From Cacajao melanocephalus (Eukaryota; Chordata; Mammalia; Primates; Pitheciidae), in NCBI GenBank assembly GCA_963573385.1, contig CAUYLG010038538.1, positions 18,529-82,528 of the forward strand: DNA of 64,000 nucleotides, given 5' to 3'. The notes beneath the pieces were generated by a model, which worked only from the letters and a program-made list of their open reading frames with translations, was not told where the DNA came from and ran no database searches. Positions 10,261 to 22,390 of the stretch are shown piece by piece; the stretch's first letter is position 1; each line of letters begins with the position of its first letter. The translations under genes and the position numbers were made by a program.

Positions 10261-11460
10261 TAGACAAGAATTTATAGAAGGACGTTTAATATGGGAAACA
10301 CCTCTCCAGGGAACTAGATATCAGTACGCATTGGAAGAGATGGAGTGGGCAATCTCCCAGGGACATAATCTTCTTCCTTCAGGATGGCTAGCTACTGAAA
10401 AGGGAGAAGTATTCCTACCTGCTGCCAGCCAGTGGAAAGTACTTAACACCCTACATCAAACTTTCCATATGGGTATAGAGAATACATACCTAATGGCCAA
10501 ATCTATATTTTCAGAAAAAGGTCTCTTCAAGGCTGTCCAACAAATAGTCAAAGGATGTGAAATATGCCAGAAAAATATTCCTTTGGCACATTGCAAAGTT
10601 CCTCCTGGGGAACAGCAAGCCAGTCATTATCCAGGTGGGGACTGGCAAATGGACTTTACCCATATGCCTAAGTCTCAGGGATATCAATATCTGCTAGTAT
10701 GTGTAGCTACCTACCTAAACTGGGTTGAGGCTTTCCCCTGTAGAACAGAAAAAGCCCAGAAGTAATAAAAGTCCTGATTAATGAAATAATCCCTAGATTT
10801 GGACTCCCTTGCTGTCTTCAAAGCAATAACAGCCCTGCCTTCAAAGCTGCAGTGACCCAAGGAATTTCCGAAGCGTTGGGAATACAGTATCATCTCCACT
10901 GTGCTTGGAGGCCTCAGTCCTCAGGAAAAGTGGAAAAGATGAAAGAAATTCTTAAGAGACACCTAAAAATCTGGCACAGGAAACCCACCTCCCGTGGCCT
11001 TCTCTACTACCAATAGCACTCTTAAGGGCTCAAAACTCTCCTCAGAAAATAGGACTCAGCCCCTATGAGATGCTTTGGACAGCCCTTTCTTACTAATAAT
11101 CTTGTATTAGACAAGGAAACAGCAAATCTAATAAAAGATATGACCCCCTTGGCTAAGTACCAACAGGTTCTTAAGACCTTACCTGAAGGATACCCTAGAG
11201 AAAAAGGGAAAAAGTTGTTCTGCTCTGGAGACTTGGTGCTTGTTAAGTCTCTCCCCTCAGACTCTCCCTCTCTAGGCCCATCTTTGGAAGGATGATTTTC
11301 GGTTTTTCTGTCTACCCCAATGACAGTTTAGGTGGTGGAAATTACTCATGAATTCATCACACTCCACTAAAGCCTTGGACACCTCCTGAAGAAAATCATA
11401 GGCCCTCCATTCCGCAGCCTAAAGATCCAGAAGATGACCCTTTGTACACCTACCTGTAAG
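10261..11460 (+). pseudogene. Integrase remnant (pol)
   Basis: The HHCC zinc motif is readable at about 10450-10570 ('LHQTFHMG' then 'GCEICQKN'). The first catalytic Asp is in 'WQMDFTHM' near 10650. After a frame change at about 10763 the second catalytic position reads Asn (AAT 10825-10827, 'QSNNSPAF') where the family has Asp, and the Glu follows in 'GKVEKMK' near 10930. The catalytic triad is therefore D-N-E. The C-terminal region is open at 11065-11295 and then degraded. Confidence 0.85.
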
Positions 11461-11479
11461 CCATTAAAAAATCTACCAT

Positions 11480-12263
11480 TGCTCTTCTTACAGGATCCCC
11501 AGGAAAGTAACTGCTCATAAGTCTAATTTATATCCTGGCATTAACAGGACTATCACTCTTAACTTTGCTTTCTGTAACCAAACTCTCAAACTCCAATTAT
11601 TCCTTTCATAGCTGTGGGGGAAAGCCGGAATAATAGGTAAACCTGGCACTGGCATTAAAAAAAAGTTACTACCTCTACTCAGTTTTAATATAAGATATAT
11701 CAGGAGTTAAATAATAACATTAAAAAGGTTGCTAATTCTCTCTGCAGTGGCAGCTCACTTTGCAGAAACACCTTAACTCTTGAGCTGCCATGGCTCTTCA
11801 AAGTAGAAGGGCCCTAAATCTGCTAACAGCTGAGAAAGAAGGAATCTCTTTCTAGGAAAATAATGCTGCTACTTTATAAAGCAATTAAGTGTTGTCTTAA
11901 AGTTAAAAAAAAAAACCTCAGGAATCAAATACAGGGCTAATAAAAAACCTTCAAGAAATAGAATCAAGAAGTTTGTTTAACAACTGGCGGTCCTGGCTCT
12001 ATCCTCTCCTAGGCCTGTTCATAACCATTCTATTATTGTTGGCCTCTGGGCTTCTCATCTTTAACCTTCTTGTCACATTCGTTTCTTCTAAAATTAAAAC
12101 CATAAGGCCACAAATAATCCTGCAAATGGAACCTCGGATATCCTTGGCTCATGAACTGTATCGTGGACCTCTGGATCAACCTGCACCTCTAAAAGACTCT
12201 CCTCTGGAGGATACCTCAAGTGCAGGGCCTCTTCTCTGCCCCAATTCAGCAGGAAGTAGCTAA
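11480..12263 (+). pseudogene. env remnant, mostly transmembrane subunit
   Basis: Only about 0.35 kb lies between the end of integrase and recognisable transmembrane-subunit sequence, so most of the surface subunit is deleted. A degraded ectodomain region sits at about 11780-11900 with several stops. A 96-codon open block at 11973-12263 holds a strongly hydrophobic membrane span (roughly residues 8-40) and a short cytoplasmic tail. There is no signal peptide, receptor-binding part or cleavage site in frame with it, so no working envelope is encoded. Confidence 0.8.
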
Positions 12264-12310
12264 AGAGCAATCAGTGCCCATGTCCCAGCAGCAGCTGGAC
12301 TTTCCTGTTC

Positions 12311-12320
12311 AGATGGGGAA
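12311..12320 (+). other. Polypurine tract remnant
   Basis: A purine-rich 'agatggggaa' ends two bases before the 3' LTR, the position of the plus-strand primer. It is short and interrupted by a T. Confidence 0.5.
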
Positions 12321-12321
12321 C

Positions 12322-13026
12322 TGAGAGACTATGTTAACTTCTCTTCCAAGGTGTTAACTTCTCTTCCCGGGTCCACAAGGGGTGTAGTTTCAAAGGCAAG
12401 AACTTCCCAGTGCCATGCCTCCACCCACCTCCCCATCCGGAAACCTAGAGTTCTTTGTCTAACTTTCCTGTGCATGGGCTAGGTAGACAGCCCAGGTGAT
12501 CTTCTTTGGTTCAGAAAGCCCCCCAAAAGCTCCAAGGGAGGAGGCTTTGATTGCGGGCCAGGCAACCAATCCAATATCAGAGTCAAAGATCAATCACTCC
12601 AGAGGAAATTTGGAAAAGCTCCTCTCACTCAAGTTGGATGAGAGCTTGAATGGGGCGAGAGTAACTCGAAGGTTAAAATCCCCCCTACTCCCTTACCTAT
12701 ACGGACTCCATCTCTGGATCCCCTCCTGCAACAGTGTGGGAGCGCTCTCTCTCTCTCTCTCTCCCCCCAGCCCCCCTCTCTCTCTGCCCGATAAATCGCT
12801 TTCTGCAAAACTCTCTGGGTCCAACACTTACTTAAATGAGCGTACTGCACCACCAGGGCCCTCTCCCCATTCTTTGGGTCCATGATATTTATTTGAATGG
12901 TAAGCTCACAGTGCCTCCGGAGCCCTTTTCCCCATTCCTGGGGTGAGAGAGGCCAAGGACCTGGGTACATCAGAGTAGGGAACTGGAAGCAACTTCGGGA
13001 TGCCCCCGCTCCCTCCGCCATTTACA
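12322..13026 (+). repeat. 3' LTR of the provirus
   Basis: Aligns with the 5' LTR along its length and ends TTTACA. It is about 64 bp longer because the segment starting at 'gggtcc' is present twice (12817-12875 and 12876-12939). A 'gataaa' at 12790-12795 is the best polyadenylation-signal candidate. CCAAT boxes are conserved. A CT-rich stretch at about 12747-12785 is expanded relative to the 5' LTR. Confidence 0.9.
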
Positions 13027-13444
13027 CAACCCTTAATGCTACTATTTTTTCCAAATTTCATTTTTCCTAATTTCAAGCTAATGTGTCCTTTACTCTGCAT
13101 CATTTGGAGAGCTTCCCCCACCCCACCCCCCATAGATTCTTAAGCCATAGCAAAGACATTTTAGAAAGAGGAACCAAGCAACTTAAGAGAGGCAGGGAGA
13201 CCAGACCTCCCTTACGGATACCATAGAAGAGGTGTCCACATGGCTGGGAGGTTGGAATATTCACTTCTGATGGCCCTTTTAAGTAACAGACATGGTGATT
13301 CTCCTGATACCTTTTTATTTCCCTAAGTTATATACGGATATAATTCATCGAAAAAGAAAGAATTTTCTAAAGGTCTGTGTGCCACGAGACTGAAGTAAAC
13401 CAGGTAAGTCTATCAGTTTGTAGACAAATATTTTATCTACTTCA
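13027..13444. other. Unassigned DNA right of the provirus
   Basis: No gene or repeat recognised. The first bases (caacccttaa) do not repeat the sequence left of the 5' LTR. Confidence 0.4.
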
Positions 13445-13840
13445 AAAAGTGATTGGGATGTGGGAGCTAAAAAAACATGGGATCTCATGACTAGAGTGGA
13501 GGTAGGTTACCAGAGGCTGGGAAGTGAGGGGCAGGAAGAAGAGAAATTGGCTAATGGGTACAGAAACAGTAGGATAGAAGGAAACAAGTTCTAGCATACG
13601 ATAGCACAGTAGAAACATTTAACGAAAAATTATAGTATGTTGAAAATAACTAGAACAGAAGAACTGTGATATCCTCAACACAAAGAAAAGGTAAATGTTT
13701 GAAGTGATGGATATTGCAATTACCCTGATTTGATCATTGCACACTGCATACATGTATCAAAATATCACAAGTAGGCCAAAATGTACAACATGTACAATTA
13801 TGATTTACCTATAAGAATAAAACTAAATAAAAATAAAATG
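13445..13840 (+). repeat. L1 3' UTR fragment
   Basis: It follows the L1 3' UTR in order: 'gtgggagctaaa', 'ggttaccagaggctgggaag', 'ctaatgggtacagaaac', 'gatagcaca', 'tgatcattgcacactgcata', 'tgtatcaaaatatcacaagta', ending in an A-rich tail near 13820-13840. It is 5'-truncated. Confidence 0.85.
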
Positions 13841-14185
13841 TGATTGTGAATGAAAAATACTGTTCAAGAAAAGAGGCTGAATTTAATGCTACTCAAATTC
13901 ATACAATTCATATATACAGTCTGAATGTATTTTAATGTTCAAGGCAGGCAGAGAGAGTCGTTTTAATGAAATACAAATCAGGTGCATTTCAATTATAAAA
14001 AAATGAGGCCACCTGCCGCTACACTCACTCATTCTCTTATCTGGGCCAAATAATCCCCACCTGCTTAGCTAATTCTAAATTAGACCTCAAGATAGTTTTT
14101 GTTGCTGTTGTTGTTCTGAGCAAGAAGAACCCAGACCAGGAGGTCACTATGCTGTGTAACAACAGTGGCTATGGCCCCATATTAG
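13841..14185. other. Unassigned DNA
   Basis: No gene or recognisable repeat; contains a short (TTG)n-like run near 14100. Confidence 0.4.
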
Positions 14186-14345
14186 CTCGAGCCTAAGTTC
14201 TGTGGCTCCGTTCTTCCCTCAAAAATAAGACCATGTAACTCCTCCTAGCACTCGTGTTGTTCCTGTGGTTCTCCCATGCCTATAATACTATCCATGGGCA
14301 GATTCCTATAACAGTGCTTAGCACTCAATAAATATTTGTGGATAT
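14186..14345 (+). repeat. L2 3' end
   Basis: Ends with 'gcttagcactcaataaatat' and 'ttgtgga', the L2 3' terminus, preceded by a compatible pyrimidine-rich block. Confidence 0.65.
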
Positions 14346-14785
14346 AAATACCAGAACTTAAAGATGTGTTTGTTACTTTAGAATCTTCTTAAGCCATTTA
14401 TTTCCAACATTATTCCAGCATTCCAACAAGCCTTCCTTCCCAAGCTCAACCCCATTGGCCTCCTGATTGTCAGTCTCACCTCATAATGTTTACAAATGTA
14501 TCAAACATTTAACAAAAAATTGTTATGTAATGATTTATACAAATTTATGAATTTAAAATCCAAATATTCAAATATATTTAAATTGCAACTTCCTTTATTT
14601 ATCTTTTCCTGTTCTGCTGCATTAGAAAATATTAATATCTTAGTAAGTTTTAGGTGAATTCAGTTATTAGATATTTAAATTCAATCAATTCAGGTTTTTT
14701 CTCCTTGCTTTTCTCCTAAGATGATAATTTAGATTCCAGAGGCTTATACAACGACTGAACTGGGGAGAATGTGGAGAGAGAGGGG
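14346..14785. other. Unassigned AT-rich DNA
   Basis: Nothing recognised. Confidence 0.4.
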
Positions 14786-14885
14786 TGAATTTTTCTGTTA
14801 TACCATTTTAAAGAGTTATTGATAGGATTAAATGAGATAAAATATGCACAACACTAGCTCATTTCTAATGCATGATAGATGCTCT
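14786..14885 (+). repeat. MIR fragment
   Basis: Contains 'aggattaaatgagataa' followed by a degraded 'gcacaacactagc' and 'atgatagatgctc', the order of the MIR 3' half. Confidence 0.6.
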
Positions 14886-16200
14886 ACAAAGAGAAACATC
14901 TTTTTCTTAATTCTAGTTGTTCTTTAGACAAAAATTTAAAAATTCTAAAAAAAATTTTTCCCCATATTCCTGGTTCCACACATAAATTGGTAGCATCACC
15001 ATCACTTTCCTCCTTTCTAGATGTATTCAAAATAAATCCTTCCACATTTCTCCTTCCTCCTGAGAGGAGCGACTTCCCTGACAAGGAAGACTGGATGGAG
15101 CCTCACTTCCCTTAGTGCACAGTTTTGGGCTAGACAGGTGATTGAATTAGAGGAGACTGCTGGGAGGAGGCTGGTCCCTTGGGTGTCTGTCCTATAACCT
15201 ACTGTTTACTTCAGGAATCACAGTCAGGACTTTTACCTCTTCCCAACTCCTGCCTATGACTAAGTACGCTTCCCAACTTGGAGGGAATTGCATCTTCCTG
15301 AGACGATAAAATCAATTCCAGGTGGAATATGGTTCAAACTATATTACTTAGTCCATCTTATCACTAATAACTGATAAATTTTGATCCTAGGTTCTAATTG
15401 GGCTCTTTGTTCTATTCAAGAATTATTTATTTTCACCCTAAATACTCTACATCATTATGAGTTTTTTTAAAATTATTGTTGTTGTTATGAATTTCACATG
15501 CTCATGACAATCCAAGAAGTGGATTACCTACTAAAAATTGGAAGGAAAAAGAGAAAGAAAAGAATATAATAGAGAAGCACTAAAAGCACTTAGCAGAAAA
15601 CAAAAAGGTTTTTTTGTGTGTCTTGAAAGAAGATGAAGTACATTTGCTAATTCTCTGAAGTATCAAAGTTCTAAGATAAGTCAGGCTGTTCCTGTCCAAA
15701 ATTCCTGTAAGGGGAATTTATAGCCTGACTTGTTTACCCTGAGAACAGATTTCAGATTAAACCCTAAGGAACAGAGACAAAAAAGAAGAAAGAAAATGGT
15801 GGCTAGAGAAATGGATGTCAGAGGTCACAAAAAGGGATGGAGCTGTTAAGTTGATGGTGGGTGGTAGTCACAAAGTTTCCAGAGGACCAGGTATGGGTCT
15901 GGGGCACACAGCAGAGAGTCACACCCTCCAGAGACCAGAAAGGGAGTAATGTAGGCAACTCTACTTGGGATTAGAGCAAATAAGTTAGAGAGACTAAATG
16001 CTACTCAGGAAAGACAGTATCAGGGGTACAGGGTATTGGGAAAGAGGGGGCTCTACTGGCAATCCAAAGACCTAAAACTTAGACTCAGCTTTGATTCATG
16101 AAATCTATCCGTATGTAAATCTCTCTTCATCTTTTAAATATAAGGAGATATACTCAATTACTTTTTAAGAGTTTTTTGTTATTGTTGTTGTTAATTTTTA
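14886..16200. other. Unassigned DNA
   Basis: No gene recognised. A 78-codon frame at 14879-15115 begins inside the MIR and has no domain signature. The 15480-16000 part is purine-rich with A-rich runs. Confidence 0.4.
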
Positions 16201-16202
16201 AT

Positions 16203-16425
16203 CTTTTTTATAGAGTCAAGGATTCCTTCTGTTGCCCAGGCTGGAGTGCAGTGGCAAAGTCACAATTCATTGCAACCTTGAACTCCTGGGCTCAAGAAAT
16301 CCAATCCTTCCACCTCTGCCTCCCAAAGACCTAGGACTACAGGCATACACTACCACTCCTGGCTAACTTAAAAAAAAAAAAAAATGGTAGAGAAAATGTC
16401 TTGCTATGTTTCTCAAGCATTTTTT
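16203..16425 (-). repeat. AluJ-like element, truncated
   Basis: On the plus strand it reads as an inverted Alu: 'gttgcccaggctggagtgca', 'cttgaactcctgggctcaag', 'ctaggactacaggcatac', 'ctggctaa', then a linker and the end of the left arm. The left arm is truncated. Its high divergence suggests an old (J) copy. Confidence 0.8.
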
Positions 16426-16429
16426 TGTT

Positions 16430-16640
16430 CAGCTTTTTCTCCAGCTCTGGCATCTGGCATTCTACAATGTTGTGAAGAGTTGGTAGTTTCAAGTCTAAGT
16501 TTCTTCCTTTGGTACCTAAACGTACACCAATGTGGCTTCCAAAAGTCTCTGCTCTCTTGACAAAAAATGGCTGTGAACTCAGATCATCTCTGTGAGCTGG
16601 AATGTAGTAAAAACTGGAGAAAGATCTCATAGATCCCCCA
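16430..16640 (-). other. Coding-like stretch, unrecognised
   Basis: Read on the minus strand, about 70 codons are open with a protein-like composition, for example 'SFSSFYYIPAHRDDLSSQPF' and 'NIVECQMPELEKKLNKK'. A polypyrimidine tract (complement of 16641-16683) lies just upstream and an AG follows, so an exon or an old retrocopy are both possible. The frame runs on into the adjacent Alu without a real end. I do not recognise a family, and chance remains a realistic explanation. Confidence 0.2.
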
Positions 16641-16724
16641 AGCCAAAAAAGGAAAAAACAAACAAACAAAACGACTGAAATGGAACCCGAATATAGTGTT
16701 TTATAAAATAATGCACACAACTTT

Positions 16725-18615
16725 TTAAAAATAAAATATTTTCTATAGAAAGATAATCTATACCTCTATCAAGAGGACAGCAAAATAAAGGGGCAGGGAC
16801 TAGAGGACGGAGATGCCATAATCATTCATTAACGCAATAGTATTAGTGAAAGTTAATATGAGCTACTGAAGGAACTACGAATAATGAGAAACAGCTCAGT
16901 GGTCAGAGTCAGCCAGGTTGGTTCCAAAGGTGAATTATTAACACCCTCAGAAGTTTCAGCATCTACAAAAACTTTCAGAAGATCACACTAAAAATAGCAG
17001 AAATCTGTCACTGTAACTCAAGTTTCTCCTTGAATAGCTAAGGGATGCAGCATATTTTCCCTTTCTCTAAGGTGACAAGATTCTTCAATGAAAATATCAA
17101 GAAATGCCCATTCAGAATTTTTCCAGGAATATTTATAGACTTGGCAGTTTGCTCCTAAAAATAAAATAAACAAAAATAATTAAAATTAAAAAAGAAAAAC
17201 CTTCTTTAGTTTCTCTGAAACAGGAAAGGAAACTTTTATTTAATTTGGTATGTCTTTGCTTCCTGCACATGCATCATTTACCATTAGAGGCAAAAGAGAT
17301 TTTAAATTTGAAAGCTGTCAGTTTCAGTAGGCTGAAACTTCTGCTCTTGACTGTGAGAACCAAGAGAGGACACCTGCACATTATCTCCATGCTATTCACT
17401 GTATAGCCTCAAATGAAACTGTTTTGAAATGTAAATTCTTCTTTGGTATCTTTCTCTGATACATATTATTTAAATTTTCAAAAACTAAAAAGGAAGAATT
17501 ATTCAAATTAAAAGTGTTGCATATCTGCTTCCTTTCTGAGCATAGGATTCTAAGCTTCTATAGCTGAAAATCTTCCATTGTTATTAAGATTCTTGCTTAT
17601 GCATGAATTGATCAGTAACTAAGTTACAGGAATAGGAAAATATCTTCAGCATGGATGAGCTTCTCCACCTGGCTGTAGAGACTCACATACCATCCCTACT
17701 AATGGTCAGGCAAGAACCACAGGGCTATTTAAACTTTCCTTTGAAAGCACTCAGTGTTCAGAAAATCCCTTTCCTAAAATTTATGTTAAAACAGACAGTT
17801 ATACTTACTTGATTGAAGATAGAATTTCTTATGATTATCATTTCTGAGCCCACTGCCAACTTCGACAAGCACGTTCATTTACCAGAGATAATAATGTGTG
17901 ATTTTCCCCTTTAATGAAAGATAAATAATTTGGCAGTCTTGCTTCATGTATTTTTCTATTTCAATACACTTCATTGTTTGGTGGGGTGTCCTTTATTCTT
18001 GGATGAGTTAGTGTGCAGAATGAAAATGCTTTCTTTAGATCAACTGTGCTATTTTCTGTAAGGCACTGCTATTCATACCACAGGTTTACAAAAGACCACT
18101 AAAGGCTGATATTACATTAGGTTCTGCTCATAATGATGTAGTTCTTTGTTTATAACTTACATAATTCACCATAGTGGCAAAGCTTCATCAAATTGGGGCA
18201 AAAGAAATAGAAAGTACATTTCAGGGACTCCAAATAGAATAAACAAGCTTCGACCAACTGTACTTTTTATTGTGTTTATTTGAATTAATGTGGAAGCCAT
18301 GTTCCCAAGCCTCAACATAGGAAGAGCAGTGATTTGTTGTTTTATTATCTAAGATGGTATATATGGTGTGTGCTTAATATTTTACAGGTAAAGCCCATAT
18401 AGGAGAATTACAGGAATATACAGCTCCAACTTATTGGATATTTCCTATCACAACCTTCTGATTAAATTTGAATTCCTAATGGATTATCTACAATATAAAA
18501 TATTTGCATTTAGTCTCAACAGATAAAGACTGAACTAGAAGGCAGAAATACAGTAAGTCTATCATCCAATCCACTTCTTTCTACATATTATACTACCTAA
18601 AAGAACTTGTTTTGG
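16725..18615. other. Unassigned AT-rich DNA
   Basis: No gene or clear repeat. An A-rich stretch lies at about 17158-17200. Confidence 0.4.
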
Positions 18616-18619
18616 TGAT

Positions 18620-18790
18620 AGAAATATTCTATATCTGCGCTGTTCAGTATGGTAGTCACTAGCCTCATGTGACAATTAAGCATTTGACATATAGCTAGTG
18701 CCACTGAACAACTGCATTTTTAATATTAGTTTTGATTTTATTAAATTTAAGTAGCTATCTATGGCTAACAGTTGTTGTATCAGACAGCAT
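18620..18790 (+). mobile_element. Non-autonomous hAT-type MITE fragment
   Basis: Contains 'ctatatctgcgctgttcagt' then 'atggtagtcactagcc', 'catgtgacaattaagcattt', and 'ctagtgccactgaacaactg', matching a widespread mammalian hAT MITE built around CACTAGCC/ACATGTGGC repeats. The left end is missing. I am not certain of the subfamily name. Confidence 0.6.
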
Positions 18791-18794
18791 AGCT

Positions 18795-19490
18795 TTATAA
18801 TAATAAAAGTGGTATAAGGAGTCTGCTCCACTCCAAGGACCACCAGCCATCTCTCCTGTCTCACTCTAGGCACATTGCTCCTCAACTTATACATGCACCA
18901 TGTATAGCTTCCCGTGCTGATCTGCAGAGGGTTCTATAATTGGATGGAGAGGAGAAGATATCTCACTTTCCTCCTCCATGGGGGAATCAGGACTAAACTC
19001 ATTAGGCTCACACCCAACACCCTGGAAATCTTTAAATCTCCCCCATCCCACTCCACTGCGAAGCTCAAGTTACATTTGGAACTCTTCAATGTTACTGTAT
19101 CACTTCCTTCTACCACCTCCTTTTTTAAGTCTGTACATTTAAATCACACTTTGACTACAGTTTGGTTACTAAGAGAGTAGGGTGGGAGGCAAGAGTGCTT
19201 TCACAACAGTCTGCTCCACATCAAAGGTAGACACATATTTTAAAAATGCAAACCATACTCATGTTCAACTTCATAATCTGATCTTGCTTTGGATGCTTAA
19301 TAGGAATCTCAGAATGCCTATTCTGACATTATAAAAAATCCCAAATACAACATGATAGACTATTTTATTTCTTAATTTCATTATCTCCCTAATCTTTTCC
19401 ATCTCAGTATGTGCTACACCATTTACCCAGTTGCACAGGCCCAAAACAAAATTAGTTTTTCTGCCCATTATCTCTCCACCTACCGTCTAA
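18795..19490. other. Unassigned DNA
   Basis: No gene recognised. A frame of 88 codons at 18914-19180 has no identifiable domain. Confidence 0.4.
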
Positions 19491-20445
<955 letters not shown>

Positions 20446-20569
20446 TAAAATTTGCTTATGCCACTCACCCAAACACACGCACCCAAAGAAACACAGCTAC
20501 ATGCCACAGACTTAAAGATACTTCATAGACACATGCAGAAAGATATTTACACCACAAAAGATACATAGT

Positions 20570-20770
20570 CACACATCTTAAAACTTTCAGAGGTTTCTCA
20601 TAGTTTTGGTGATGAAGATAAAAACTTCTAACATGGGTAACAAGATTTTGCATGATATGGTTTCCACGTACTTCTTCAGCATCATCTCAAACCATATTCT
20701 CGTCTCTCAGCCTTTACACTCTGGCCACACCAACCTTCTTTCTGTTCTTTGTATACAACAGATTGCTTTA
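20570..20770 (+). repeat. L2 fragment
   Basis: Shows the L2 order 'aacatgggtaacaagatttt', 'gcatgatatggtttcc', 'ctctggccacaccaaccttc', 'tttctgttctttg'. It is a second copy or a rearranged piece next to the one at 19491-20445. Confidence 0.65.
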
Positions 20771-22390
20771 TATTAAAATAATTTCGATATAGTCACTACT
20801 TGAGAGGCTCCTTTATTTCTCCTTGTGCAACTTAATTTCCACTGATCATTAATACAATAGAATAAGTGCCCCTTCCCCATGGGAGGATTGGCAGATCTCC
20901 CTAAACACAGCTCAAATCTTCCTAGTTACGCATGAGACTCCCATAAATGAATAAATACATGAATGAATGTTGACAATGTTGCTAATGATATTGGGCCTCT
21001 AAATACATCTGAGTATTGAAACTTTATCTTTACTTGCTGCTGCGGTATTTCAAATTAATTAAAACTCTTGTGTAGCTGCACATCAGTCACATTACCCCAA
21101 CTGCAATAGATGCAGTCAGGGAGATGAAATGGACCAGCAGGCTTCACATGCTTTCCATCACCATAATGGCGACAGAGATAAAGTTGACATTGCAGAAGTT
21201 ACCAGCGCTTCTATTTACCTACTGATATTTACTGTGTTCCCCTAGGACAGCCAGTAACATCATTTACTTCAGATAAGGTATGTTTGACAATGCAGTGAAC
21301 ATTAAAAAGAAAAGTGCCTGGGTAAATGGAAATAACACTGTGTCCTGGAAAGGGGAAGAGATGGATGGTCTATATATAAATGTGAGTTCATTAAACATTA
21401 GGAATGACAATCGCATTTATGAAAGGAATTCAAGTCAGAAGGTTATTAGAAAAAATAAAAGGCATACACTGAAATATGAGAGCTTAGATTTCTTGGAGTA
21501 CTAAGAAATGAATATGCTTAATGATGCATATTCATTAATTCAGAAAGGAGAGAGGTATGCCTCCATAATTTCAGACACAAACCATCAGATCACTGAGCAA
21601 CTGGCAGGTCATTAAGCAAAATTCTCCAGGTACATATACTGGTTCCTCCATGTCTGAGTGGCAATCAGAGCTCTTGGGAAATAGGGGACAACAATCACAA
21701 TATCCAAGGTTTTCATGGGGTTAGTCTACACTCAGACTCTGTTATTCTGCACAAGATCATGTGTGTCTAAAAGAGAAAATCTAAATGTCCTCAAAGTAAA
21801 AGAGAGCCAATAGCCAGAATGTCCATCACACAGCAAATAAGACCAAATGCTTCATTAGACTCTAATTCAGTTTATGTCTTTTCTGTCATCCTTAATTAAC
21901 AGTGATTGAATCTACCTTATGCCCATAAAGAATTCATTTCTACTTCTGTCATCAGCTTTACTTGTGAATTCTTCTGTAGTGACAGCCCTACGTTTGTTAT
22001 CCAGCCAAACGGCCACCTGTCCACTTGGCTGAGACTCTCACTCAAACATGGTTGTGCCCTCACTCAGGAGCACACCAGCACATGGTAGCTCATCAGAAAA
22101 CTGACACTGACATTACCTGAGCACCTTCTACGTCAGCTGCTTTTGGGCAACTCAGAAACTCTCAAACAGAGTCAAACGATAACAATGCTTCCTAGCATAA
22201 AAACATCATGTGCTACTTTTCACGTGTGGTAAGACATTTAAGATAACATAGATTAAGTTTTCTTAACCATCAGAAAGCCTATACTGAAACATAAAATGGC
22301 AATTCCAACCTTCGTTTTGCAGGTTCTGGTTTGGGTCTTTCTATATGGTCATTTCAAAGAATGTAAGTTTCATTTTCAAAATGATTACAA
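20771..22390. other. Unassigned AT-rich DNA
   Basis: No gene or repeat recognised. Short frames at 21280-21504 and 21906-22088 lack domains. Confidence 0.4.

Larger units (their letters stand above)
4116..13026 (+). mobile_element. Class I (gamma-like) endogenous retrovirus, defective provirus
   Basis: Two LTRs flank an internal region with primer-binding site, leader, gag, pro, RT, RNase H, integrase, env transmembrane remnant and a short purine tract, all in the standard order on the plus strand. The primer site matches the 3' end of tRNA-Arg, as used by the ERV3/HERV-R group. The gag has two zinc knuckles and pol has a YMDD motif. Every gene is broken by stops and frameshifts and most of env surface is missing. 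The LTRs differ at roughly 8% of positions over the first 370 aligned bases by hand count, implying insertion tens of millions of years ago in primates. I do not recognise the LTR subfamily and see no clear TSD. Confidence 0.93.

Noticed and set aside
9917..10765. RNase H and integrase open blocks as functional enzymes
   Set aside because: Stops separate them, and the second integrase catalytic position is Asn, so these are remnants.
11973..12263. Open env block as a possible intact membrane protein
   Set aside because: It is only the membrane span and tail of a transmembrane subunit; the surface subunit is largely deleted and the ectodomain before it is broken by stops.
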